Shown here: positions 43,916-52,982 of the stretch, one piece after another
Position numbering within the stretch: the first letter of the stretch is position 1
How the letters are laid out: every line of letters begins with the position of its first letter
DNA from: Amycolatopsis sp. MtRt-6
GTDB taxonomy: Bacteria > Actinomycetota > Actinomycetes > Mycobacteriales > Pseudonocardiaceae
Assembly: GCF_017308975.1 (NCBI RefSeq)
Contig: NZ_JADWPD010000013.1
Span: 1 to 64,000, forward strand
Reading direction: 5' to 3'
DNA length: 64,000 nucleotides
Notes under the pieces: model-generated
The model's database searches: none
What the model was told of the DNA's origin: nothing
Seen by the model: the letters and a program-made list of their open reading frames with translations, nothing else
Position numbers and translations under genes: made by a program

Positions 43916-45096
43916 CCGTCGCGTGGATCGACGCCGGGAACGGCTGCGCCGGCGACATGCTGCTGGCCGCGCTGGTCGACGCGGGCGCGGACTTCGCCGA
44001 AATCGTCGACGGCCTGGCCCGGCTCCGCGTCGAGGGTGTCCGGCTGACCGAACAGGTGGTGCGGCGGCACGGGCTTCGGGCGCGGCAGGTCGTGGTCGAG
44101 GCGCCCGAGACGCGGCACGCCCGCCACCTCCCGGAGATCCTCGACCTGATCGCGTCCGCCGCGCTGCCCGGTGCCGCGCAACGCTTCGCCACCCGGGTGT
44201 TCGACACGCTGGCCGACGCGGAAGCCGCCGTGCACGGCATCGAGCGGGACCACGTGCACTTCCACGAAGTCGGCGCGCTCGACGCGATCGTCGACATCGT
44301 GGGCTGTGCGCTCGGCCTGCAGGCGCTGGGCCTGCTCGAGGCGACCGTGACGGTGTCGCCGATCGCCGTCGGCGGCGGCACGGTGACCGCGGCGCACGGC
44401 CGGCTCACCGTGCCGCCACCGGCGGTGCTCTCGCTGCTCACCGCGGCGGGCGCACCGGTCGCCGCACACCCCGCCGCACGGGAGCTGTGCACACCGACGG
44501 GGGCCGCGCTGCTCGTCACGCTGGCGGACGCGTACGGCCCGATGCCGGCCTGCGTCCCGGTCGGCGTCGGCGTCGGCGCGGGAACGGCCGATCCGCCGGG
44601 GCACGCGAACATCGTCCGGGTGGTCGTCGGGTCGGCCGCGGAGCCGGACCGGACGTGGGTGCGCGCGAAGATGACCGTCGTCGAGACGACGGTGGACGAC
44701 CTCGATCCCCGGCTGTGGCCCGACGTCCTGGCGGCCCTGCGCACCGCGGGCGCGGCCGACGCGTGGTGCACGCCGGTGACCGCCCCGAAGGGCCGGCCGG
44801 GCATGGTCCTGACGGCACTGGCGGCGGACGACCGCGTCGACGGCATCTGCGCGGCGGTGTTCGCCCACACGTCGACCCTGGGCGTGCGCCTGTCCCCCAT
44901 CGAACGGCGGTCGCTGCCGCGCGACAGCGTGACCGTGGACTACCGCGGGCGCCCGGTGAGCGTGAAGCGCGGGTACCTCGACGGAGTCGTCGTGACCGCG
45001 CAGCCGGAGTACGAGGAGGTGAAGGCCGCCGCGGCCGCCACCGGGCAGCCGCTGCGCCGGGTGCTGGAGGAGGTCCGCGCGGCCGCGGGATCGTGA
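43912..45096 (+). CDS. larC: LarC, nickel insertase / cyclometallase of NPN cofactor synthesis (unsplit)
   Basis: 394 residues from a GTG coupled to larB. Features: N-terminal WIDAGNGCAGDMLLAALVDA, HFHEVGALDAIVDIVGCALG, LTVPPPAVLSLLTAAG, CTPTGAALLVTLADAYGPMP, and the C-terminal domain with KMTVVETTVDDLDPRLWPDV and HTSTLGVRLSPIERRSLPR. In some lactobacilli larC is split and joined by frameshifting; here it is one frame. LarC uses CTP to insert nickel into the pincer. With larB and larE the full pathway is present, but the usual client LarA is not in the window. Confidence 0.92.
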   Translation: MTVAWIDAGNGCAGDMLLAALVDAGADFAEIVDGLARLRVEGVRLTEQVVRRHGLRARQVVVEAPETRHARHLPEILDLIASAALPGAAQRFATRVFDTLADAEAAVHGIERDHVHFHEVGALDAIVDIVGCALGLQALGLLEATVTVSPIAVGGGTVTAAHGRLTVPPPAVLSLLTAAGAPVAAHPAARELCTPTGAALLVTLADAYGPMPACVPVGVGVGAGTADPPGHANIVRVVVGSAAEPDRTWVRAKMTVVETTVDDLDPRLWPDVLAALRTAGAADAWCTPVTAPKGRPGMVLTALAADDRVDGICAAVFAHTSTLGVRLSPIERRSLPRDSVTVDYRGRPVSVKRGYLDGVVVTAQPEYEEVKAAAAATGQPLRRVLEEVRAAAGS

Positions 45097-45767
45097 GCGA
45101 GGCTCGGCACGGGAGCCGGGCGGTGGGAACACGGGTGGGTGGACGTTCCGAACGACCCTGGCGCGGCCGCGGCGGAAGCCGGGCGGCGTGCCGCCGGGCG
45201 CGCCGAGGCCGCCAGGCATTGGCGGCACGCGCTGGCCCACCGCGACGAGAACGGCGACGTCGAAGACGACGAGCCGTCGCGGGCCTTCCCGGCTTCGGAT
45301 GATTCCCGGCAGCGCGAAGAAGCCGCGCGCACGCTCTGCCGAAGCACACGAGCGCGCTGCTCACCCGGGCGGTGCCACCGGAGCGGAACACCACCGCAAA
45401 GCGGAGACGCACCGGTCGGACGCCGTCGTCGACCGTCGGCGCGCTGATGCGCTCACCACATCGAACGCGCCGGACGAGTGGTCCTAGCACCGGCTTCCTT
45501 GCCAGCCATGGTCGGCGATCCTTCCGCGAAGCCGACCTGAAACCGGGATCGACGCAGGCAATGGGACGACCGGCAAAGCTGAAGGTCATTTCCCGCCCGC
45601 CGTCGCGACAGGCGGAGCAAGCGGTACTTCGGGGCGGCAGGCGTGCGAGCACTCGAGGGCGCGGTGAGCCGCGCCTGCGCCGAGCGCCGCCGGATCGGCA
45701 TCGTCTCCGCCGTCCGCGCGGTCCTCGGCCCGCTGCGGACCTCCGGCCTCGACAGCCGCGTCCGGAT
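45097..45767. other. Non-coding right flank of the cluster
   Basis: About 670 bp. Frames here are Arg/Ala-rich with no family match. A plus-strand stretch near 45139-45300 (GRAEAARHWRHALAHRDENG) may be a remnant, but I found no start or ribosome site. No RNA gene or long repeat seen. Confidence 0.4.
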
Positions 45768-46118
45768 CTACCCGTCCTCGCCGACGAGCAGCACCTGCAT
45801 CACGGTCGGCAGCAGCAACCCGGCCAGCGCCAGAGACGCCTTCTCGGCCAGGTGGTGCTCGATGCCCTTACCGGTGACCGCGAGGTCGTTGCGTAGCTTG
45901 CTGTTGGGCAACCCGAGGGCAGCCAGCGGCTTGACGAACGGGCGGCCCACCCGCAGCGCCCAACCGTCGGATTCCGCGGTGAGGATCGGCGGCGGCGCTG
46001 GCGCCGAGTGCAGCCGGTCGACCAGGGCCCGCAGCGGCGGCCGCGGCGGGAACACATAAACCACGAGCGCCCACAAGCCGACGCCGAGCCCGGCTCCCCA
46101 TAGCAACGCCTCGATCAT
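45768..46118 (-). CDS. Truncated TadC-like / type II secretion F-family membrane protein
   Basis: 116 residues from ATG 46118, with AAGGGAG about 8 nt upstream. One membrane span near the start (LWGAGLGVGLWALVVYV), then PPRPPLRALVDRL, a soluble stretch VGRPFVKPLAALGLPNSKLR, and a second hydrophobic segment LALAGLLLPTVMQVLLVG just before the stop. Actinomycete TadB/TadC proteins begin like this but are about 280-310 residues, so the larger C-terminal part is missing. The gene overlaps (ATGA) a short minus-strand frame upstream, as expected for a shortened operon. Assignment is by resemblance. Confidence 0.5.
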   Translation of the reverse strand: MIEALLWGAGLGVGLWALVVYVFPPRPPLRALVDRLHSAPAPPPILTAESDGWALRVGRPFVKPLAALGLPNSKLRNDLAVTGKGIEHHLAEKASLALAGLLLPTVMQVLLVGEDG

Positions 46119-46499
46119 GATGACGCTCCCTTCCCGGTGAGCAGGTCGTCGACGTCGGCGTCGTGCTGGCGGATCGCGCTCAGCTCGGTCAGGAACCTCT
46201 CGGGTTCGCGCTGGCGCACGATCCGCCCGCGACCTGCACGCTGGTCCGGGTGCGAGCACGGCCGGCCTCAACCCGCATGCACATGGACGCCTGCTCGCGT
46301 GCCTCGCCGGCCAGTTCGCCGAACAGGTGACCGCGGCCGCGAGGCCACCCTCGTCTTCACCCGGCTGAGCTGACCGCGCCTGCCCATCCGGGCAGCCGGG
46401 TGTAACCGAAGGTTTGCCGCTACGCTGCGTGCTTGGCACGCCGAGCGGCCCTCACGGATCGGGTCCGCCGGGCAGTTCGAGAAGCGGCGGGGATGGGCG
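46119..46499. other. Gap with short remnant of an upstream operon gene
   Basis: Immediately upstream of the TadC-like gene a minus-strand frame (about 46115-46270) reads RGRIVRQREPERFLTELSAI then RQHDADVDDLLTGKGASS and ends in TGA overlapping the next ATG. An in-frame stop closes it after about 50 codons, so it is a remnant or a very small gene. The remainder up to 46499 shows nothing I can name. Confidence 0.4.
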
Positions 46500-49400
46500 T
46501 CAGCGGGACAGTGGGCAGACCGGGAACGGTTCGATGTCCGGGATGAAGCGTTGCCATTCCGCGGTGGTCAGGTCCCGGCCGAGGGCCGAGCACACGCGCG
46601 CAGCGGCCTCCTCGGTACGAGTCGACCACAGGATCGCTGTGTGGTCGCGGCCGACGGAGGCCAGCGTGCCGCTGTCCGGGCTGAACGTGACTGCGGCCGC
46701 TGGTTCGGTGTGCCCGCTCAGCCTGGCTACGGAGGCGCCTTTCTCAACGTCCCACAGTGACACAGTCTGGTCCTCGCTGGTGAAGGCGAGTAGCCGGCCG
46801 TTGCGGCTGAAGTCGATGCCGGTCGCCGCGTCGGCGTGACCGGTCAGGGTCGCGATCGGTCTGCGCTCGGCCACGTTCCACAGCCGAACAGTCCGGTCGA
46901 TGCTCGAGGAGGCGAGGACGCGGCCGTCGGGGCTGAACCTGACGTTTCTCACCCAGCTCTGGTGGCCAATCAGGGTCACGAGGTGCCTGGCGTTCCGCAC
47001 GTCCCACAGCATCACCAGCTCGTCGTGCCCCGCGGTCGCCAGTGTCCGGCCGTCCGGGCTGAAGGTCACACCGTTGACAGCGCCGGTGTGGCCAAGCAGC
47101 TCCGCCGTCCTGATCCACCGCTTGGTGTCCCACAGCATGACGGTCCGGTCGATCGAACTGGACGCCAGCACAGCGCCGCCGGCGCTGAACTCCAGGTCGA
47201 GCACGGCGTCCCGGTGACCGGTGAGCTCGGCCACGCGGGTCATCCTCCGCGTGTCCCATATGTCGACCGTCGACCGGTTACCGCCGGATGCCGCCAGGTA
47301 CCGGCTGTCCGCGCTGAACGCCACCGTGTCCACCGCACCGGGCACGACGGCGAGCGGCGATCGGGTCTGTGCATCCCACAGCATGGCCTGCGAGCCGCCT
47401 GCGGTTGCCAGCACGCGCCCGTCAGGGCTGTAGCTGACGTCGCCGACGTCGTTGGGTTCACCGGCCAGGAACAACGTCGGCCGGGCCAGGTCCCACAACA
47501 CGATCTTGCGGTCTTCTCCCACGCTCGCGACCTGGCCGGTGCGAGGATGGACCGCCAGCGCGTACACGTTGTGCGTGAGCCCGGTCATCCGAGCCCGCGC
47601 GACCCGCATGCGGATGTCCCACACCATGACCGTGTGGTCGATTCCCGTGGAAACCACCGATCGGCCCTCCGGGGTGAAGGCGACGGCTCTGACCTCGTTG
47701 CTGTGCCCGGTCATGCGGGCGACGGCGCCTCCGTCGGAAGGCCGCCACAGACCCACGGTCCGGTCGTAGCTCACGGTGGCGAGGAACTCGCCGTCCGGGC
47801 TGATGGCCAGATCCGCGATCGGCGCGGAGTGCGCCGCGATGGTGAACCGCGCCGTCCTGCCCGGCAGGTCCCAGAAGTGGGCGTGCCCGTCCTCGACCGC
47901 GATCACGAGTGTCCGGCCGTCGGGGGTGACGGACATCGCCCTGACCCGCCCGCCGGAGACGGTCGCGGTGGCCGTCGGCGTCCAGGTTCCGGTCTCCCAG
48001 AACAGGATCGTGCCGGAATCGTCGGCGGTGACCAGGGTACGGCCGTCCGGGCTGAACACGATCGCGCGAATCCGGTCGCGATGTCCGGTCAGGGATGACA
48101 TCTTCGTGCGCCGATCGAGGTTCCACACGACGGCGGTGGCGTCGTCCCCGCCGGTGATCGCGTACCGGCCGTCCGGACTCAGCGCGACGGCTCGCAGCCA
48201 GGTGTCGTGCCCTGTCAACCTGGCGATGAGCTCTCGCCTGGTGACGTCCCACAAGGCCAGGGTCTGGTCGCGGCTGACCGTGGCGAGCACAGTGCCGTTG
48301 CCACTGAACACGGCCTCGGAGATCGCGTCGGTGTGTCCCAGGAGTTCGGACTGGTAGGTCTCCGCTGCCGCGGTGCTCAGCACGGCACCGTGTGCCTCCA
48401 TTGTCGGTGACATCCGGAAAGCCGCCGTGCTCAGCAGTTTCGACATATCCGGCTGGGACGTCCGCATCGCCACGGCCTGACCGGCGACCTGCCGGGACAC
48501 GGCGATCCGGTGCATCGCGACCGCGTCCCTTCGCTGCTGCCAGGCGACGAAGCTGAGGCCGACGGCGATCACCAGCAGGATCGAGAGCCCGGCGGTCAGG
48601 CGGTGCAGCACCCGCGCCCGCCGGGCCGCCTCCGCCGCTGCGGCGTCCGCGTGCCTGCCGCTCGTGTCGAGGAACTCGCGCTCGACGGAGGTGAGGTCCG
48701 GGCGGTGGTCGGCGGCCCACTCCCTGGCGATGGCGAGGCGGGCACCGCGGTAGAGGGCACCGTCGTCCCGGTCGAGTTCCGTCCAGCCGCGCGCTGCTTC
48801 GGTGAGCTGGCGGTGCACCCGGAGTCCGTCGCGGTCGTCCACGAGCCAGCCGCCGAGCCGCGGCCAGGCACGAATGAGCGCCTCGTGCGCCAGGTCCACT
48901 GTGGACTCGGCGATGGTGATCAGGCGTTCCCTGGCGAGAACGTCGAGGAGCGGGTCGGCGGAAGGTTCCAGTTCGGCGCGCGCGATCCGGCGCCGGGTGT
49001 GCGGGCCCTCTTCGCCGAATGCCGTCAGCCGGAGGAACAAGTCCTTGGCAGCACGTTGCTGGTCGTCGGCGAGTGCCGCGTAGGTCCGCTCCGCGGTGGC
49101 GGCGAGGGCGCCGTCGATGCCGCCGGCCGCCTGGTAGCCCGCCAGAGTGAGGGTGTTCCCGCGTCTGCGCCGCCACGTCTGCAACAGTGCGTGGGAGACA
49201 AGTGGGAGAGCACCCGCCTGCCCGGTCGCTTCCGCGACCATCGCGGTCACCAAAGCACCCTCCAGCACATAGCCGTTCTCACGGGCCGGGTTGACGATGA
49301 CCTGCCGCAGTTCCTCCGGGCTCAGAGGACCGACGAGCACCTGGGCGTCCCGCAGTGCCGCGACGAGATCGGAATGCTCGGCGCACCGGGCGAGGAAGTC

Positions 49401-50189
49401 CGCACGTACGCCGAGCACCACCCGCACCGGGCCGAACGGCTCACGCGTGACGGCCGTCAGCATCGCGATGAACGCGGCTCGGACGGTCTCGTCCCGGCAG
49501 AGGGTGAAGACTTCCTCGAACTGGTCGACGATGACGACGAACTCGTCGCCGGCTTCCGGCAAGGATTTGCGCACCATCCGGTGCAGACCGTGCGGGTCCG
49601 CCGTGATCTCCGCGCGGACGGCGTCCAGCGGTTCGCCGGATGTCCGTGTGAGCCAGCTCGCGCACGCCTCGACCGGGTCGGGACCTGGAGTCATGACGAC
49701 GACGTGGGAAAGCCGCGGCCCCAGCCCGGCGCGGAGCAAGGACGACTTGCCGACACCGGACGCGCCGAACACGGCTGTGAACGGCTGGTTCGACACCCTG
49801 GCCGCCAACTCGGCGACGAGCTGCTCCCGGCCGAAGAAGCGGTCGGCGTCCTCGGCCTGGAACGTGCTGAGTCCCAGATACGGCGCGGACTCATCGTCGT
49901 CGGCAGCCGGCGCGCGGAGGGCAGCCAGCTCCGCGGACACCGCATGCCAGCGGGCTTTCCACTCGTCGGCCGCGCCACCGCACGCCCGGACATAGGCCAC
50001 GGTCACGGCGAGGCTGGGGAACCGCTCACCGCGCGCGGCCTCCGCGAGGGTTGTCGGCGAGTAGTGCGCCCGCCTCGCCAGCTCCCGGTAGCCCGGACCG
50101 CCGGCGCGCTGGCGAAGCTGCCGCAGCTGTGCTGCGAACCCCGCGACCGGACCGTCACCGGCATTCAACGGACGCTCAGGCCGAGGCAC
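46500..50189 (-). CDS. HTH - nSTAND1 NTPase - WD40 repeat protein
   Basis: About 1,229 residues from GTG 50189 (GGAGGGG upstream; ATG 50264 is possible but less likely). Residues 1-75 form an XRE-like HTH (YRELARRAHYSPTTLAEAAR). The nSTAND1 domain starts with YLGLSTFQAEDADRFFGRE and has Walker A FGASGVGKSSLLRAGL (about 140) and Walker B FVVIVDQFEEVFTL. A membrane-like stretch lies at about 533-550 (LSILLVIAVGLSFVAW), then about 14 WD40 repeats (GHTDAISEAVFSGNGTVLAT, GHTGAVNGVTFSPDGRTLAT). These are common signalling or stress proteins in actinomycetes, some suspected in defence. Target unknown. Confidence 0.9.
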   Translation of the reverse strand: MPRPERPLNAGDGPVAGFAAQLRQLRQRAGGPGYRELARRAHYSPTTLAEAARGERFPSLAVTVAYVRACGGAADEWKARWHAVSAELAALRAPAADDDESAPYLGLSTFQAEDADRFFGREQLVAELAARVSNQPFTAVFGASGVGKSSLLRAGLGPRLSHVVVMTPGPDPVEACASWLTRTSGEPLDAVRAEITADPHGLHRMVRKSLPEAGDEFVVIVDQFEEVFTLCRDETVRAAFIAMLTAVTREPFGPVRVVLGVRADFLARCAEHSDLVAALRDAQVLVGPLSPEELRQVIVNPARENGYVLEGALVTAMVAEATGQAGALPLVSHALLQTWRRRRGNTLTLAGYQAAGGIDGALAATAERTYAALADDQQRAAKDLFLRLTAFGEEGPHTRRRIARAELEPSADPLLDVLARERLITIAESTVDLAHEALIRAWPRLGGWLVDDRDGLRVHRQLTEAARGWTELDRDDGALYRGARLAIAREWAADHRPDLTSVEREFLDTSGRHADAAAAEAARRARVLHRLTAGLSILLVIAVGLSFVAWQQRRDAVAMHRIAVSRQVAGQAVAMRTSQPDMSKLLSTAAFRMSPTMEAHGAVLSTAAAETYQSELLGHTDAISEAVFSGNGTVLATVSRDQTLALWDVTRRELIARLTGHDTWLRAVALSPDGRYAITGGDDATAVVWNLDRRTKMSSLTGHRDRIRAIVFSPDGRTLVTADDSGTILFWETGTWTPTATATVSGGRVRAMSVTPDGRTLVIAVEDGHAHFWDLPGRTARFTIAAHSAPIADLAISPDGEFLATVSYDRTVGLWRPSDGGAVARMTGHSNEVRAVAFTPEGRSVVSTGIDHTVMVWDIRMRVARARMTGLTHNVYALAVHPRTGQVASVGEDRKIVLWDLARPTLFLAGEPNDVGDVSYSPDGRVLATAGGSQAMLWDAQTRSPLAVVPGAVDTVAFSADSRYLAASGGNRSTVDIWDTRRMTRVAELTGHRDAVLDLEFSAGGAVLASSSIDRTVMLWDTKRWIRTAELLGHTGAVNGVTFSPDGRTLATAGHDELVMLWDVRNARHLVTLIGHQSWVRNVRFSPDGRVLASSSIDRTVRLWNVAERRPIATLTGHADAATGIDFSRNGRLLAFTSEDQTVSLWDVEKGASVARLSGHTEPAAAVTFSPDSGTLASVGRDHTAILWSTRTEEAAARVCSALGRDLTTAEWQRFIPDIEPFPVCPLSR

Positions 50190-50329
50190 CGTCGTTCCCC
50201 CCTCCCCTTCCCCGTGCCCATTGTGCGGTGTTGTTTGTGCGGTGTCCAGGAGCCGATACCGCACAACGTTTCCGCGCTAGACATGCGGCATCCCGCACGG
50301 TGCGGGACCGATTTTGGGGAGGAATCACC

Positions 50330-50797
50330 TTGTCAAGAAAGAAGATCACGGCGTTCTTCGCGGTCCTGGGAATGACCGCCGGAGCCTTCCTCGTCACGGC
50401 GAGCCCGGCCGCCGCCGTTTCGTGCAGGTCTCCTGGAATATTCACCGCGGCAATCCTCGAGCTCTCTCAGGACATCGGGCACAACGGGCCGCGAACCGTC
50501 AAGCTGCAGCTGGTCAACATCAGGAGCAGCGACTACAGCTACGCCTTCCTGACCGGGGCGGGAGGCACCGGCGTGCAACGAGGTGACTCGATCTGGGTCG
50601 AGTGGAAGAACACCGCGACGAGTCCATGGGAGAAGTGCCCGGCGTCGACAGCGGCCACCGACGCTCAGACAGCTGTCAGGTCCACCGGCGCCCACAACGT
50701 CAACCACCCGATGCGGGCGTGCCTGTCGTACTGGGCCACCCCGATCTACCGCAGCACCGTGTGCACCGGGTCCTTCACCGATCACCCTCAGGAGTAG
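50330..50797 (+). CDS. Secreted protein of unknown function (1 of 3 in tandem)
   Basis: 155 residues from TTG 50330, chosen because GGAGG stands 7-8 nt upstream and the product then begins with a clean signal peptide (LSRKKITAFFAVLGMTAGA, cleavage after SPAAA). The mature part has four Cys and many aromatic and Asn/Ser residues (LVNIRSSDYSYAFLTGAGGT, GDSIWVEWKNTATSPWEKCP). It ends DHPQE. Nine bases later the next secreted-protein gene starts. Family not recognised. Confidence 0.75.
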   Translation: MSRKKITAFFAVLGMTAGAFLVTASPAAAVSCRSPGIFTAAILELSQDIGHNGPRTVKLQLVNIRSSDYSYAFLTGAGGTGVQRGDSIWVEWKNTATSPWEKCPASTAATDAQTAVRSTGAHNVNHPMRACLSYWATPIYRSTVCTGSFTDHPQE

Positions 50798-50806
50798 TGA
50801 ATCACC

Positions 50807-51307
50807 ATGATGACGAAGAAACCGGCGGTTTCCGTTGTCGCGCTGGCGGCCATGGCAAGCCTGATCGCGGGAACGGCTCCGTCTGCCGCGGCGGCCACCG
50901 GCCCGGGCGACAGGCAAAGTGGTGCGGCACAGGCTCTGGCCACGACCTGCGTGAACGTGCCGGTCAGCTTCCGCGATATCCAGCGTGGGTACCTCTACGG
51001 CTGCTTCACCGCCTACAAGGACAGCATCGGCCCCTGGGTCGAAGGCGATTTCCGCGTCTGTGACATCGAGGACGAGCCTGCGGAGACCAACATCGTGCGC
51101 GCCCAGGTGGTCGCCGCCTTCAGCAACGGCAGCTCGTGGCAGTACCCGACCCAGGGCTGGTTCCCCGCGTACGGAGACGGTCTCGGCTGCAACTACTACG
51201 GCTACTTCCAGGACGGGCCGCACAACACCGCCTGGAGCGCGCGATACATGAAGATCACTGTCCAGGCGCCCGGAAAAGCCGAGAACGTGCAGCGCCCCGG
51301 GTTCTGA
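50807..51307 (+). CDS. Secreted protein of unknown function (2 of 3)
   Basis: 166 residues. Signal peptide MMTKKPAVSVVALAAMASLI then AGTAPSAAAA; mature part with Cys pairs (TTCVNVPVSF, LYGCFTAYKD, RVCDIEDEPAETN) and aromatic-rich SWQYPTQGWFPAYGDGLGCN. An ATG follows GAGTAGTGAATCACC, so the ribosome site is weak. It follows the first secreted gene by 9 bp and precedes the third by 17 bp, forming one likely transcript. Not recognised. Confidence 0.75.
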   Translation: MMTKKPAVSVVALAAMASLIAGTAPSAAAATGPGDRQSGAAQALATTCVNVPVSFRDIQRGYLYGCFTAYKDSIGPWVEGDFRVCDIEDEPAETNIVRAQVVAAFSNGSSWQYPTQGWFPAYGDGLGCNYYGYFQDGPHNTAWSARYMKITVQAPGKAENVQRPGF

Positions 51308-51324
51308 GGGTTTCGGAGGAAAGA

Positions 51325-51711
51325 ATGATCACAGGATTCAGGCACAAGCCGGCGAGGTGCGCGGCCGTCGTCGCGGTCGCCGTTCCCGCGGCCGTCGTCA
51401 TGTTCTCGGCGCCGGCATCCGCGGCACCGGTGGCGGACACCGTGGAGTGCACCGGCCCGGCCTGCGGCACCATCAAGAACTCCAGCTCGTCCGACGGTGA
51501 TCTGTGGATCATCAACAACTGGCCACCGGAGAACGCGTCAGGTGCGTTCCTCCGGCCCGGCGAGACGTCGACGAAGTACTTCAGGGACACCGACGGCGTG
51601 TACATCCCCAGCGGTTGCAAGGGCGTCCGCAGCTGGGCACCCGACTGGCCGGGCGGTGTCTGGTACAAGTTCTCCGACCTGTTCAACGAAACCGTTCGCC
51701 TCGACTGCTGA
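51325..51711 (+). CDS. Secreted protein of unknown function (3 of 3)
   Basis: 128 residues from ATG 51325 with GGAGGAAAGA directly upstream. Signal peptide with VVAVAVPAAVVMFSAPASAA; mature part VECTGPACGTIKNSSSSDGD, LWIINNWPPENASGAF and SGCKGVRSWAPDWPGGVWYK, ending VRLDC. Four or five Cys suggest disulfides. Similar short secreted proteins in actinomycetes have no assigned role. It could be a small toxin or inhibitor, but nothing in the sequence proves this. Confidence 0.75.
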   Translation: MITGFRHKPARCAAVVAVAVPAAVVMFSAPASAAPVADTVECTGPACGTIKNSSSSDGDLWIINNWPPENASGAFLRPGETSTKYFRDTDGVYIPSGCKGVRSWAPDWPGGVWYKFSDLFNETVRLDC

Positions 51712-51749
51712 GCGATGGCCGACGAGGCCACGACCGAGGGGCTCCGAGG

Positions 51750-51937
51750 CAGTGCAGTAGCTCGAGGACAGGGCCAAGGGAGAACGCGACGAGCCGCCCG
51801 GCGCGACTTACGCCAGGCTGAAGTCCAAGCCTGGCCCAGGCGGCGGCGACGGGATCGGCGTCGTCCGCAACAAGGGCGGTGTCCTGAAGTGGTACCTACG
51901 CGACCCGCCACCGCCGACACTCACAATTACCTCGTGA
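51750..51937 (+). pseudogene. Possible remnant of another secreted protein
   Basis: After an in-frame TAG the plus frame reads ERDEPPGATYARLKSKPGPG, then GIGVVRNKGGVLKWYLRDPP and ends in TGA. Composition resembles the neighbouring secreted proteins, but there is no start codon or signal peptide. Low-confidence remnant. Confidence 0.3.
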
Positions 51938-52445
51938 GCTACGGCTCGCCGACGTGAACTCCGCGGGCGTCGCCACTTCGGCGGCGCCCGTGCACGAATC
52001 TCATGTGGACAGGCACACTGGTGCCGCGGATTCGTGCGTCATCGACTTCAGCCGGACCGCAAGTGCCCACACCGAGGTGCGCCGATGAGCGAGAACCCAG
52101 CAATAGCCCGGTGCTGTCCCAAAGCAGGCCTCAGACGGCACCGGCCGCAGCACCACCCTGCACGTCACATGTGGTCTCTCCGTCAACCGGGCCACCACGA
52201 ATCTCCACCCGGCACCCCGCACGAACGATCTTGACCAGCCGACGCGCTCGACTCGCACCGATACCAGTCCGTCGGGCAAGGCGATTGGTGTGATTGCCGC
52301 CGGAATCTCACCGGGAGACCCGCAGCAAACCGCGCCGGGTGATGTCCGGCAGCCGATCTTCGGGACGTGTGAGCTCTGCACAGGGCAGGCCGTGCTCGGC
52401 GAACGAACCCGCGAGCGCCGGAGCACGGCCTTGACCTCGGCGGGC
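51938..52445. other. Intergenic region between convergent genes
   Basis: About 500 bp with no credible gene. No terminator with a T-run, repeat family or RNA gene was recognised. Confidence 0.4.
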
Positions 52446-52850
52446 TCAGATCTTGTAGAAGTCCGTGTAGTGGTTGGGCGAGAACCACACCACGCCGGTT
52501 GTCAGGTCGACGACGATCCGGTAGGCGTCGCGGGCCGCGCCGCATGTGCGCGGGTACACGTCGAACTCGCGGAACGAATGGCCGGCCGGTAGCTCGCCCT
52601 CGCGGTTCTGGTAGGTGCCGCCCGCGTAGTTGCACTTGCCGCCGGGCCAGTCGTACCAGCCGCGCGTGCCGGGGTAGCCCTTGCTCTGCCAGGTCGTGTT
52701 GGCCGAGCGGGCATCCGCGCAGCGGGTTTGCGTGCAGGAGCTGTACACGGTGGCCTCGGCGGCTGTGGCGCAGACACCGAGTGTGGCAGCCACCGCGGTG
52801 ACCGTCACGGCGAGCCGCTGCGCGGTCCGGGAAAGCAGGGAAGCGGGCAC
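52446..52850 (-). CDS. Secreted guanyl-specific ribonuclease (N1/T1, barnase-like)
   Basis: 134 residues from GTG 52850, which has AGGAGG 6 nt upstream. A signal peptide (LAVTVTAVAATLGVCATAAE) is followed by a small domain with the microbial RNase arrangement: Glu in FREFDVYP, Arg in DAYRIVVDLTTG and His in WFSPNHYTDFYKI at the C-terminus, the Glu-Arg-His set used in RNase Sa and barnase. Such enzymes cut RNA after guanosine and act outside the cell as nutrients scavengers or toxins. No barstar-type inhibitor gene lies beside it; export alone would protect the cell. Confidence 0.8.
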   Translation of the reverse strand: MPASLLSRTAQRLAVTVTAVAATLGVCATAAEATVYSSCTQTRCADARSANTTWQSKGYPGTRGWYDWPGGKCNYAGGTYQNREGELPAGHSFREFDVYPRTCGAARDAYRIVVDLTTGVVWFSPNHYTDFYKI

Positions 52851-52982
52851 GGAACCTCCTCGTCTCGTACGGGCACCGGAATGGTGACTGCCGCAATTCG
52901 CCGGAAGGAGACCGGAAACGTGCCGATCCGGTGAACTTCCAGCGACAGGCTCACCTTGGGCTCCGTGCGGAGGGCATCAGCC

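Larger units (their letters stand above)
23310..45096. other. Biosynthetic gene cluster: nitrite-forming (ANS) pathway, chorismate amination, ATP-grasp ligases, NPN cofactor genes
   Basis: Eighteen genes. From 39889 down to 23310 fourteen minus-strand genes are overlapping or spaced by less than 50 bp. SARP regulator and larE lie upstream on the same strand; larB and larC are divergent. Core logic: CreE/CreD homologues for nitrous acid, AMP ligase, DAHP and anthranilate-type synthases, aminotransferase, three ATP-grasp enzymes, exporter. No PKS, NRPS or terpene synthase is present. Borders are inferred: the left one from the adjoining pseudogene, the right one from the end of larC. Confidence 0.8.

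Noticed and set aside
50807..51711. Secreted proteins as lactococcin-972 precursors for the ABC exporter
   Set aside because: Lengths and Cys content do not match the family, and they lie 10 kb away with a different transcription unit.
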